From contig NC_091051.1 in assembly GCF_963966145.1 (NCBI RefSeq), positions 10,664,001-10,728,000 of the forward strand: a stretch of DNA of 64,000 bases, read 5' to 3'. The translations under genes were made by a program, and so were the position numbers. Source of the stretch: Tenebrio molitor. Its lineage: Eukaryota; Arthropoda; Insecta; Coleoptera; Tenebrionidae. The notes beneath the pieces are model-generated. The model worked only from the letters and a program-made list of their open reading frames with translations, was not told where the DNA came from and ran no database searches. Of this stretch, positions 48,567-59,089 are shown in pieces (position 1 is the first letter of the stretch; every line of letters starts with the position of its first letter).

Positions 48567-50065
48567 GCCATTCCCGTTTTTTGCCATACGGCTTTTTACG
48601 GTACCTTTCGGTCGGCTGTCTTTTCCATACCAATTTCCTTGTTCCTTTGCCTTCTCAGGTGATGCGACGGGACTCCGGGGCACTTTCCCCGGCCACCCAC
48701 GCCCATTCCACCTCACATTCACAGACATACACAACAACATTTATACACCCATGGGCGCCTTTTCCCGACGGGACTCGAACCCGTGCTGACCTCGCGGTGG
48801 TGGCCGAAAGAGTGTTGATTCTTCCTTCCACCACCCTACCGTCAGCCCCGAGGAGACATACACACACATCCATGGCCCGGCGGAGGTTCCTTCCTTTGAA
48901 AAAATCCTCCCCCTTCGGTGGGATTCGAACCCACTAGCATCGGGACCGCGACCTCGGAGTACTTTCTCCGACAGCCATGCGGCCACCGAGCCAACCAAGT
49001 TATTATTCTCTAAATTTTGGGTAATTGAGAACTTACTCGTATCTTTTCTAGCAGTGTTTAAAACATTTAAATTACTCCAAGGTCAAAAAATAAGTTTTCA
49101 CAAAAACTGCTCAAAATGTTCTCCATTGTGGTCCAGACAGAATCAAACTCGCCTCTCATAATTTCAAAAACCCTTATGAAGCTGTCAATTTGTTTAGGGT
49201 AATGTGTGGGTTTTATTTCTTGCAACACACAAAGGGAAACAAATTAATATCCTTCTTAAAAAATTTCTGTTAAGTGCCATAACACAATTTAACTTGTTGT
49301 CTTAAACGCCTTATGGAAGTTGAGGGATGTTCCTTGATAATTTGTGGAAAATTTTGCACCATTTCTAAAATTTGAACTAAGAACTGACCTGACTTCTTCT
49401 TAATGATGGGTTATGATTTGCTAAAATTAGGCACTATAATTTTAAGACATTGATAAACTTGTTGATAATGATAACCAATACCATCAGGTTCGGACATCTG
49501 GCTTAAAATTCTTCAGTGTAAGGGGGTACAAAGTAAGGCCAGGCTTCATTTTCTTGTTTCACCCTCTTTCGAAAATAATCTAATAAAAATGCCATCTCTT
49601 TAATGGTAAAACCCATTTTACAACTTATTCTGGGATAATTATTGCTTACAACTTCAATAAACGTCTGTAAACTTTGCCGAAATCGAAGATTTGTTTTCTA
49701 GGTTAAATCACTTAAATTGTCAACAACAACAACCTTGAATTTTGAAATGTGACATTTCAACGAAGCATCTCCGTACCAGTAGCGTCGCGTTTGGCAATAA
49801 AGATGATAATTAACTTACTCTTACAAATGTAAAATGTTGCTCTTGTTAATCTTATAAATTGTTTCCCTTATCTTATAATAATAATAAAATGCACAATTAT
49901 AATTTCAACGTCTAAAATTCATAAAGTATCATTTTTATTAAGTAGCGTTTGAGAGATAAATTGTCTACGCCCATGTTTTGACCGCTTATGTGCATATGAT
50001 TTTGCTACGACGTGACCGATAATTTGCAACGCTTGCTCTGATTTGGATTCTTGTTGATCACTCTG
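48181..50065. mobile_element. 1.9-kb TIR element hosting a SINE
   Basis: TIRs (left cagagtgatcaacaagaaac, right its near complement) are flanked by TA. The minus strand around 49480-49690 has a readable peptide, 'MGFTIKEMAFLLDYFRKR' followed by 'NEAWPYFVPPY', of unknown family. The SINE at 48532-48999 is nested inside. Confidence 0.75.
48532..48999 (-). mobile_element. SINE with two tRNA-like promoter units
   Basis: On the minus strand the element runs from about 48999 to a poly(A) tail of 29 nt (T-run at 48532-48560). The first unit has an A-box-like tggctcggtggcc (48981-48993) and a B box ggttcgaatcc (48921-48931). About 150 nt further on, a second unit has B box ggttcgagtcc (48770-48780), preceded by ggctgacggtagggtggtgg as a possible A box. 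Pol III boxes followed by a poly(A) tail define a SINE. No clear target duplication was found. Confidence 0.85.
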
Positions 50066-50131
50066 TACTATTATTACATTAGAAACAGTGTAGCAATACT
50101 TTGTACAATAATATTGAAGTATTTGATATGA

Positions 50132-51951
50132 TTATTCTTTCAATGCATAATCTGGATGTTGGTCGATTCTAAAAAAAATAAATAAATAAAAATGTAATAG
50201 AGATATTTTCATATTTGATGGCGGAAACAAAAGACTGAGAAATGTCACAAATTTATATTGTCAGTGTCAAATTTCTCAAAGACGTTCGTGATTTCGACAG
50301 GAATGCAGCAAATTGGCATTAAAAAAGTTATTCATCGTCGAACTAAAGAAATATTTGTAATACGTTTGATTATATGAGAATAACTTTTCCTTTTGAAGCA
50401 CTGACAAAAATTGGTTTCCTTAGAATTTGTTTTTTCAATCTATTTAGCGAAAATTTAAATTTACCCAGACCTTCCTTTTTACGGCGTTTATGAGAAATTT
50501 GACACTGACAATACATTTTTGTGACATTTCTCAGTCTTTTGTTTCCGCCACCAAATATGAAAATACCTCTACACACTATAAGAAAATGTTACCCTTTAAA
50601 TCGTCTAAAATCAACAACCCTTGCTTTTTCACCTACGTGCAGTTTTTTTAATTTTTTTTTTTAATTCCTTCATATCGTTATCATCATCAAGAATAAAATC
50701 AAACACGTTGATATTTTCCTGAATGCGTTTAGGACTGATGCTTTTCGGAATTGCTGCAATCCCTCGTTGAATAAGAAATCGAAGTGCGATTTGTGCTGGA
50801 GTTTTTGAATGTTTCTTTGCGATTTTATTGACAACAGAGTCGCCAAGTATATCAGGTAGTTCTTTCCCTCTACGGCAATTAAAACAAATAAGATATGGTA
50901 ATGGTAAGCTATAAAGTACTCACGAGTGTCCTAATTTTTGTGCAAATTTGTTGTTACCAGGTGAACCTAATGGGGAATAAGCCACCACAGTTATGCCGTT
51001 CTTGTGACAAAAATCAACTAGTGCATTCTGCTGTAAATAAAGGTGAATTTCGATTTGTAAATTAGCTGGTTTGATTCTAGCAGATTTTAGAACTGCTTCA
51101 ATCTGAGGGATATTATAATTGGATAATCCAATTGCCTTTGCTCGACCAGCGTCCACTTGCTCTTCCATTTTCTAAAATAAATCAAATAATTTTATACCTA
51201 AACCAGATGATCTAAATAAAATTACTTTGCCAATGAAATTGTGTGGCAAACTAACAGAACAGGAACATTTTATTGACCGTGTGATAAATTAATGTGCAAA
51301 AGGCTGAAAATACAGCATCTTGCTTAAGATTTCTACTCACCTTCCAAACAGCGGCAAGGTCAGTTTTACCCTCAAATTGAAATTCTCCTCTCTCGTTTAC
51401 CTTTGCTTGTCCTGTACTTTCGTCGTATTTAAATCCAATGGGTAAATGTATCAAATATAAGTCAACATAATCTAGTTGTAAATTTTCTAGCGACTTTTTC
51501 ATAAAAATTTCGAGTCTATCTGGATGTACACCCTGCGGCGGAAGTTTAGTCGTAATGAATATATCCTCTCTTTTCAGTTTGCCAGACGCAAAGCATTGTT
51601 TCAAGACTTTTCCAATAACTTTTTCGTTGTGGTAGACAGAGGCAGTGTCTATATGACGATAACCAGCTTCAAAAGCAGCATTTAAGGAAACTGAAACTTC
51701 AGTTTCATCGTTCGATTGGAAATAACAAATTAAACAGCATATAAGTTATGAACACTTCAGGTTTATATAGTAAAAATATAATAAATACTTTACAAGTAGT
51801 AATATAACTTTAAAATTGACAAACTGCCAACTTAATTTTTGATTATCTAAGTAAATTTTGTATGCTCGAGACTTACATCGTCCCGAGTACCGAGACCCAA
51901 AGCAGGCATCTTCAAGCCTCCAGGTAAATTTAAAAACATCTTTGCTGCCAT
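50132..51951 (-). pseudogene. Aldo-keto reductase, array copy 7 (probably inactive)
   Basis: All five exons are present: 51951-51877, 51715-51341, 51171-50924, the exon-4 region from about 50870 to 50600, and 50168-50132. The catalytic residues are unaltered ('DTASVYHNEK', 'FITTKLP', 'LYLIHLP'). Two lesions argue against function. The acceptor before exon 2 reads AA where copies 5 and 6 have AG. In exon 4, a 13-nt insertion in an A-rich run shifts the frame and reaches a TGA at 50629-50631; the original 'VDFRRFKG' end lies downstream in another frame. Exon 1 has an extra codon and ends 'GTRDD', replacing the Trp/Phe found in every sister. A fold-back element sits in intron 4. A rescued, truncated protein cannot be excluded. 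Confidence 0.82.
50200..50569. mobile_element. 370-bp fold-back MITE in AKR copy 7 intron 4
   Basis: Arms of about 90 nt begin gagatattttcatatttg and contain ggcggaaacaaaagactg. TA flanks on both sides. Confidence 0.85.
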
Positions 51952-52011
51952 TTTACTGATGTTATCGATTACAAATTCTTGACACAATTAAAATTAATGT
52001 TTTAATTCAGA

Positions 52012-52019
52012 TATTTATA
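52012..52019 (-). promoter_or_regulatory. TATA box of AKR copy 7
   Basis: Minus-strand tataaata about 61 nt upstream of the start codon; promoter sequence remains although the gene is damaged. Confidence 0.55.
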
Positions 52020-53290
52020 CGCGTGTTATAGAATTGATGTTATCTCCTACACCTACTTCTAGGTTTTGCAACGTACCTAATTATTATTTTATCGTAATCT
52101 CTGATGGTTGTAGTTAAAATATGACAATGCAAATGTTTTGACTATTATATATTTTTGTTTTATATGATTCAGCTGAGAATGAGAATCAAAAATTTAATTG
52201 TAAGTTAAGTAGATAGATAGTAAATTAAATATAAATAACAAAGTACTCAAAGTAAATTTCCCTGCAAAGTTTTTGAATATAGTGTAGGTACTTGTATACA
52301 ATAGCAACACACACAAAAAAAAAATATTATTTTTGTTTTAGAAGGAATATTTTTTGCACTATTTTTTTACTAGCGGCTAGATTAGGAACTAAGGGATGGG
52401 GTTGGCACTCCTGGAGGAGTTGGCAACAGGGAGAGCGGAAATATAGCGGGGGTAAAGCGGGATTTCGCGCGCGGTTGAAGGGGGTAGGTCACTCTTGCTT
52501 GGTCGGTGAAATAGTCTGACGTTCATTAATACCCCGAATATCTATAAACGTCGCTTGATTTCAAGATGATTCAGATTATTCTTCTGAGTCCCCTCGCAGC
52601 CGAAAGTTTGTTACCTCCAGCTCTAAGCTCCCGTTGGCGTATCTTGACCGCGTAGTTCCAAATTAAACATTGTTTTGTCATTAATCGAATTGTAAAATAT
52701 GAGTAATACCTGGGATACGGTTTTTGAAGAGGGTTTTTCATCCGTCCCTGTCTGTAATAACTGCACCATAATTTGTTCACTTGTTTTGCAAGCTTTAACC
52801 TGTCATTTTTGTCTGTTATGTACCCGTTCTCTGTTATTTTAAATATTGTTGCATTCATCTTGTCGTTTATCTTTGTGAGGTACTCAACTAGTTAATTTCT
52901 TGTACTTCGTTAAACTTAGTTTCAGTCTTTTTGGATTCGTTTCATTTTTTTTTCATCAAAGTTATTACAGGCATTTTAATAAAAGGTATTTTGCGTCCCT
53001 CACATGTGTGTTTTATTTGCGGCACTCTTCCAACTGGAACTCTCACCGTTTGCATTCCGAACCTTTTTTTTTCCGCCAAAAGAAAATCACAACGTAAGGC
53101 TCCTCCGATTCGATGACGATCACGACCACATTTGTTACCGTTTTGCGCAGGTTCAAATATTTGGCGGAAAAAGTAATGTATTCAAATCATTACAGCACTA
53201 AGAAGAAATAAAAACATTAATTTTATATAAATTTATTAATATTCATAACATATCTCTATTCTTAATTACAGTAGTTTCTAAAAATACATA
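52020..53290. other. AKR spacer with an 827-bp insertion
   Basis: AKR spacer sequence before 52369 and after about 53195 is continuous in the sister spacer near 54615-54640. No functional gene is recognised. Confidence 0.65.
52369..53195. mobile_element. About 827-bp insertion starting with the actagcggc repeat
   Basis: The left 137 nt match the repeat at 33305-33440. The sister spacer at 54.6 kb is uninterrupted, which defines the ends to within a few bases. Frames at 52571-52858 (-) and 53004-53201 (+) show no known domain. I saw no clear TIRs. Confidence 0.65.
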
Positions 53291-53685
53291 TTTTGTTAAA
53301 CGTCTAAAATGTTTATTCTTTCGTTGGAAAATCTAGCTGTTTTCCATTTCTTAAACACAAAATAAAAATAAAGAACCACACACATTTCAAAAAAATACCC
53401 GTTGATTAAAGTGACATCACAGACTCTTGTTTTTTTATCTCGAGATTTTCCAATTTCTAAAACTCATTATTAGGTATCCAAAGCAAAATCAAACACATTA
53501 ATGTTTTCCTCAAAACTTTTAGGAGTGACACTTTTCGGACTTGGTACAATACCTCGCTTCATAGCAAATCGAAGAGTGATTTATTATGGGGGTTTTGAGT
53601 TTTTTTGAGCAATTTTATTGAAAATTTAATGTTTAAAACGTTATTTTGAAGGTCTTTTCTTGAATATTTTAATTTTTGTAATCTA

Positions 53686-54017
53686 ATGGCCGGTTTCATC
53701 AAAGCCAGTTAAACTGTAGGTTAAAATGCTTCGTTACTTTAGTTATCTATTGTTATAACAATAGGCGCTTTCCTTTTGCATCAAAAGTCAGATATTTTTA
53801 CTCAGATCAGTTCGGCTCACTTATGTACGTATTCCTTTTGTTTTTGCTCAGAAAAATGAAGTGAGATTTTTACTTCCCCTCTTCCCGAATCTGCACCACC
53901 TGGACAGCAGATGCAGATAACTTTGTGTCATCGGTGGTGGGAGAAAAAGAAAGCCCGCCATGTTTTCGTATATTTTAACCTACAGTTAAGTTTAACTGAC
54001 GTTGATGAAATCGGCCC
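53686..54017. mobile_element. 332-bp MITE related to the THAP-relic element, with a nested repeat
   Basis: Ends (atggccggtttcatcaa and complement) and inner sequence (tactttagttatctattg) match those of 31751-33235. A dispersed repeat is inserted at 53765-53961; the older element at 33165-33190 shows the empty site. Confidence 0.85.
53765..53961. repeat. Dispersed repeat, copy B (nested)
   Basis: Related to 22946-23170 over its full length (gctttccttttgca at the start, catcggtggtggga near the end). Confidence 0.8.
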
Positions 54018-54721
54018 TAAGTAAATTTTGTATGCTCGAAACTTACATTAAAAGTACCGAGACCTAAAGCAGGCATCTTCAAGCTTCCAGGTAAATTTAA
54101 AAATATTTCTGCTGCCATTTTACTGATATTCTCGATTACAAATTCATGACACAATTAAATTTAATGTTTTAATTCAGATATTTATACACGTGTTATAGAA
54201 TTTATGTTATCTCTATTATGTACAAGCTCTTATACCTACTTCTACATTATGCAACGTAGGTAATTATTATTTTATCGTAATTTCTGATGGTTCTAGTTGA
54301 AATATGACAATGCAAATTATTTGACTATTATATATTTTTGTTTTATGTGATTCAGTCAAAATGAGAATTAAAAATATAATTGTAAGATAAGTAGATAGAT
54401 AGTAAATTAAATATAAATAGCAAAGTACCTACTCAAAGTAGGTAGGTATTTCTTTTTCCCGTCGTCCGCGCCGATCAGCGCAGACGACGCTTTTTCCTTA
54501 TACCTATGTATAACAAAACACATTTCCTTGCAAAGTGTTTAAATATAGTGCACTTGTGTACAATAGCAACACACAAAAAGAAGAAATATTATTTTTGTTT
54601 TAGAAGGAATATTTTTTGCACTATTTTTGCTCTGCACTAAGAAGAAATAAAAGCATTAATTTTATATTTCTTAATTACAGTAGTTTCTAAAAATACCTAC
54701 ATATTTTGTTAAACGTCTAGA

Positions 54722-55265
54722 ATGTTTATTCTTTCGTTGGAAAATCTAGATGTTTTCCATTTCTCAAACATAAAGTAAAAATAAAGAAGCAACACACATT
54801 TCAAAAAAATACCCGTTGATTAAAGTGACATCACAGACTCTTATTTTCTCCCCTCGAGATTTTTCAATTTCTAAAACTCATTATTAGGTATCCAAAGCAA
54901 AATCAAACGCATTAACGTTTTCCCCAAAACTTTTAGGAGTGACACTTTTCGGACTTCGTGCAATACCTCGCTTCATAGCAAATCGAAGAGCGATTTATTA
55001 TGGGGGTTTTGAGTGTTTTTTAGCAGTTTTATTGACAGCAAGTCAGCAAATATATTAGATAGTTCCTTTCTCTGTTTAAATTCGGACTAAAAAGAAATTT
55101 AATTACAAACTGTGAAGTTATTACTTACTGTTTTCTTATTTTTTTTAAGAAGTTTGTTATCAACAATATTTTATTTTCAAATACGCAGACAGTATTTATA
55201 TGACGATAACCAACTTCAAGAGCAACATTTAAAGTTAAAGGAACTGTAATTTCAGGTTCATCCTT
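54722..55265 (-). pseudogene. AKR pseudogene (exons 2-5 remnants)
   Basis: Exon 5 near 54725-54770, exon 4 at about 54820-55075 (the tttaggagtgacacttttcg coenzyme-motif region is clear), a deleted exon 3 near 55128-55185, and exon 2 near 55190-55262 (tatatgacgataacc). No exon 1 is recognisable. Multiple frameshifts. It is the last AKR trace in the array. Confidence 0.82.
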
Positions 55266-57125
55266 TAGACTTAAGTTCAAGTAATAAAAAGTAAAGTAAA
55301 CATTTTCACAAATAAATATCTAAATTGGAAAGTATTAATATCAATTTAGGTTACGATACCCAGTTACTTATCTGTGAACTTAAAAAAGGCCATCCCATAT
55401 CCCATCAAACGATAACAATAAAAACTTCTCAGTTTTTCCTAAAATAAAATAAATAAATCTTTAAATATCTTTTTAATGAGCCCGACCGAATTGAAAATGC
55501 AACCCTCAATACATTTGCAAAGTTAACGTGTATTTTGTTTTTTGGTAAATGTCAGTTGTCACAAATAAAATTATTCACTCGTGAGATACCCTGTATATTG
55601 TTTAGTGTTCAAATGAGAACCAGAAATCTAAGGTATTACAAAACAAACACAAAAAAAAAATAGGTTTTTATTCAATAATTATGAATTATAAGTATTATAA
55701 CCCAGTTTGAATCACGTGAAATAAATAAGGCAGAAGTTTGATGGTTCTTATGTGACGCATGCCGGTATCCATCAAGTTCATTTCCTTCTATTTACAAAGA
55801 GTGTTGCATAAAATTTAATGTTTAAAACTTTATTTTGAAGGTCTTTTCTTAAATATTTTAATTTTTGTAATCAAAATGAATAATCATTATTCTTTTAATG
55901 CAAGTAATAATGTTAAAAACGTATATTATGTAACGTAATGTAACGTAATTAATTTAATATTTATATTGTTTAATTAATCAACTTAAGTACATAACATTTT
56001 TGTTTATAATACAAAAATTTCCGATAATAATACGGAATCTGGAAAAGTACCCCGAATGCTTGCAGGGTTCTGAAACGCCTGGTTCCGCAATAAGTCGGTT
56101 TCCGATGACATTAATGAAATCGATGGCTTCTTTGCACCAAGGGCCTAAGGTTTCAAAGGCTAAACCTTTAAATACGAATTTGACGAAATAATTGAACTGT
56201 ATTTGCTATGTTTGCGTTTGCAAGCCATTTCAGCGGCAAAACCTGAAACTTCAGAAGTTTTCAAAACGTACCTAACTGTCTGCAAGTGTATCTACAATAG
56301 TAACGTCCCAAATTAAAGGTTGACCTTTAATCCATGGTACCAAAGTTATCCCATCTGGGATCTGGGAGTTTCGTTGTTAGTGCCGACTAAGTGGTCTATT
56401 AGGATTCATTCAAATTGAGACTCCTTAAACTAGACAACACAATAAACACATGGTTCATAAAAAAACTCATTTAAAAATGAAAAATATACATACTCCTAAA
56501 TGAAACGTAAAAAGTTTGTTATTTCCATCAATGTTGCGTTCTTTCCCTCCACCACCCGGCGGCACGGAAATTTTGAAGGAGTACATACACTATTACGGAT
56601 ATTACTATCAAGTAATAGTGCAGTGCTAATCAACATAATTACCGGCGTCTCGCCTTCATATTTTGACTTTGTTCTGTGTCAATGTTAAGGAACTTTCTCA
56701 CGATATGACATGAGTATAATAATATACCTTTTTGAATTTCAACTACCAATGTGTTCTCTAATACAGAATTTTTAAAAAGAGATTGCGTTTATTATTATAA
56801 TTATATTACATTTCTTACTTTGCATTCTCTTTATTTAAAATTGAAAATAAGTTAATTTTGTGATTATGTATAATAAATTATTGTATCATTGCCATTTATT
56901 CTTACATCACAGATCAACATGTCTACTTTAAGTCAGTCAATAAATATTAATTTGATAAAATTTAGCAGACACGATTTGAACTTGCAAATGTACACATTTA
57001 AAAATTTAGACTGTCACATAAAAATTACAATTTCTTGTCACTACATTTGTTTTACATAAAATAAACAATCATTTTTTAAATTTTCTTTTACAATTAATTA
57101 TTTTTTTTAATTAACATATAAGTCG
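55266..57125. other. Array end and intergenic sequence
   Basis: It contains a LINE tail (55995-56390). The sequence at 55805-55870 repeats that at 53612-53680 (aaaatttaatgtttaaaac, gaaggtcttttctt). The rest is AT-rich without recognisable genes. Confidence 0.55.
55995..56390 (-). mobile_element. Degenerate LINE 3' fragment (reverse-transcriptase C-terminal tail)
   Basis: Minus-strand reading gives 'DGITLVPWIKGQPLIWDVT' and 'VDTLADS', then after stops 'FKGLAFETLGPWCKEAIDF' and 'IGNRLIAE'. This order (LVPW, PLIWD, VDT, then ETLGPW) is the familiar C-terminal tail of one group of invertebrate non-LTR retrotransposon polyproteins. Stops and frame changes show decay. Confidence 0.72.
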
Positions 57126-57871
57126 TTAAGATAAACTATCACAGAACTGCTTAAAATCAATTTTAACTTGTTTTTTCTTCGAAGTAAATTGCCTGCAAAT
57201 AAAAAATGATAATGATTTAAAATTTAATGTTACTTATATAATACCTGTATGTTATCCTATTTTCCTTGAATATATTTTTAGCTTTAACACTATCAGACTT
57301 ATCATAATAATATATTATTTCTGTAATGCCAGCTTCAGATATAGCTTCTGCACATTTTTCACAAGGAAATGTTGTTGTGTACATCACAGCACTACCTTGT
57401 CCAACTTTTTGTAGAGATTTATATTCTGCATGAGCAGCTAAAATTTCACAAGTAAGAGAAAATAATACACCAAAGTAACTGTAAAACCAGGGGTAGTCTC
57501 AGTCTTCATATTTGTTTCTTCTAAAATGTTAGAGGTAGCCATGCTTATAATAATTTTGCGTTTATTTAATATAATTGCTGCATCATTCTTATGTTTATGT
57601 GAATTTCTTTGAAGCTCTAAAAATGTCATCGCCATAAAATACTCGTCCCATTCTATATAATCAACGCGTTTTTGTACTTTTTCACTAAAACACATAATGT
57701 GATTAGTGAATATTTATTTGTATAATGGGTAAGTTACCTTAAAGAAGTCAAAATGAAATCACTCATTTTTGTTAGGTCAGGGTCTAGATTTAAACAAACT
57801 GATTTGTTATCATCTTCATAAGTCACCATGTTATAATTATAAATAGCTTGATTGCTTATACCCCTGGACAT
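57126..57871 (-). CDS. Cytidine/dCMP deaminase-like zinc protein
   Basis: Four exons, 57871-57738, 57684-57488, 57437-57245 and 57192-57126, give 196 residues with clean GT-AG junctions; intron 2 is only 50 nt. The N-terminal 45 residues are an extension. From about 50, 'RVDYIEWDEYFMAMTFLELQ' matches the first helix of deoxycytidylate deaminases. Zinc ligands are visible: H113 with catalytic E115 in 'AHAEY', and C136/C139 in 'FPCEKC'. The tail 'ITYRQFTSKKKQVKIDF' also fits. However, the substrate loop between the second strand and HAE (GYNGMPxGC in typical enzymes) is absent or much shortened, so activity on dCMP is doubtful. The gene lies head-to-head with the KEN-box gene, 397 bp apart. Confidence 0.82.
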
Positions 57872-58268
57872 AAAAACTCCTCGTTTATTTATTTATAACC
57901 CTTTCAAATATTTGACAACTTAACGTTCTTTTGTGGTTATTTATTCTTTACATTGACATCAAATTCCCTAACTTCCTCCCTAAGCCCTAAGGGGTGGAGA
58001 AATGATAAATAAAGAAAAGAAATTGTATACCACTATAATGATATTTTTTCCATTACATGCGACTTGCTAAAATAATAATAATACTGTGCTAAACAACTCT
58101 AATAATTTCATAAAACTAGGGAATTTTGAGACTTTGGTTTTAGGATGGCAACCCTTTTGTTTGGAATTTTCAACTTTAAAAAACGTCAAATTTAAATCAT
58201 AACGGTAACACTTTGTATGCTCTACCAGACATTTAATTCGACTTGATTTTAATAATTTTGTATTATAA
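57872..58268. promoter_or_regulatory. Probable shared divergent promoter region
   Basis: The 397-bp gap between the start codons of the deaminase-like gene and the KEN-box gene must hold both promoters. I see no clear TATA box for either gene at the expected place. Confidence 0.45.
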
Positions 58269-58743
58269 ATGGCACCTAGCGAACAATTAAAGTTAAATCG
58301 TGTAAATAGACCAGTCGGTCACGCTTGTCGCAAAAGACTACAGAACAATTTCGAAAACTGCGACAATAGCGAAACCAAAAGCGCTGATAGAAGTATTTTA
58401 TCAGTGCTATCGTTCAATGATAACACACGGAGGGTACTCAGAAACGGAGCTGAAAGATTTACCAAAACCTTAAACAGTATGAGGACAACATTCGGGACAA
58501 TTACACAGGTGGATATGTTGTAGATTTTAATGGGTGTTTTAACACATTTAATTCCAGAAGTTCCGCGTGTCGACAAAAAGAAGACAAATACTCGAGGAAG
58601 GACCCATGACTCCAAATTGTGCCACTCCTCACACTTTTTCTAAGCAGCTCTTGGGTCGAACACCTACAAAGTTATACAGTCCTTTTGGTATTGACTCACC
58701 CAGCCGTCCAGCTACATGTGACAAAGAAAACAGAACACCATAA
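58269..58743 (+). CDS. Small KEN-box protein, unrecognised
   Basis: Two exons, 58269-58508 and 58558-58743, joined across a 49-nt intron, encode 141 basic, Ser/Thr-rich residues. I do not recognise the family. Visible features are a central stretch 'ERFTKTLNSMRTTFGTITQ' that could form a helix, a basic patch 'STKRR', several proline-directed phosphosite candidates (T98, T103, T115, S121, S127), the sequence 'RTPTKLYSPFGIDSP', and a KEN box at 136-138, five residues from the C-terminus. TP/SP sites plus KEN are typical of proteins phosphorylated by CDKs and degraded by APC/C, so a mitotic role is an inference. The coding sequence is convergent with the ankyrin-BTB gene. Confidence 0.75.
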
Positions 58744-59089
58744 TAGTAGTATTTCTTTGAGTATTGTTTTTATTCAATTTTTAATTTTACAGGAGACTGA
58801 GTTGACCCAAATTTTATACCTACTCATGTTACATTATCAATAAGGATAATGTATGATTATTTATTAATAATATAATCTCATTTTTGTCTTATCATGCTTT
58901 GTGTTGTTTGAGTGCATGTCCTTTTAATGTGTTACATTCAATCATCTTTATTTAAAGAAATAAAAAAATATATTTTTTATGGATTTAAGATATACATAAA
59001 ATCACTAGGATATAACAAGGCAACACTAATAAATATATATAAATAATCTTAATTAAAATCAAGAACAAGTCTGAACAATAACAAAAATA
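58744..59089. other. Convergent 3' region
   Basis: AAATAAA-like sequence near 58957 is a candidate poly(A) signal for the KEN-box gene. Nothing else recognisable. Confidence 0.5.

Larger units (their letters stand above)
47351..50131. other. Spacer filled by a 1.9-kb element and SINE
   Basis: No gene is recognised between the AKR pseudogene and copy 7. The region holds a hairpin at 48055-48170 and the nested elements at 48181-50065; 47.4-48.0 kb shows nothing definable. Confidence 0.6.
53295..54118 (-). pseudogene. AKR pseudogene (exons 1, 4 and 5)
   Basis: Exon 1 is still open (54118 down to about 54047, 'LNLPGSLKMPALGLGT'). Exon 4 is decayed (near 53420-53590) and exon 5 is near 53310-53350. 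Exons 2 and 3 are missing, and the place between exon 4 and exon 1 is occupied by the TIR element at 53686-54017. Not functional. Confidence 0.82.

Noticed and set aside
48770..48993. Two free-standing tRNA genes
   Set aside because: B boxes are good, but no proper cloverleaf or anticodon arm could be drawn, and the poly(A)-tailed context fits a SINE.
48480..48998. Six overlapping frames of 72-118 residues
   Set aside because: They are readings through the SINE body, its tRNA-like heads and the poly(T) run (including a poly-lysine frame).
52571..52858. 95-residue minus-strand frame
   Set aside because: Located within the 827-bp insertion; no recognisable motif, so not called as a gene.
56500..56688. 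62-residue frame near the end of the AKR array
   Set aside because: No motif, no neighbours to splice with.
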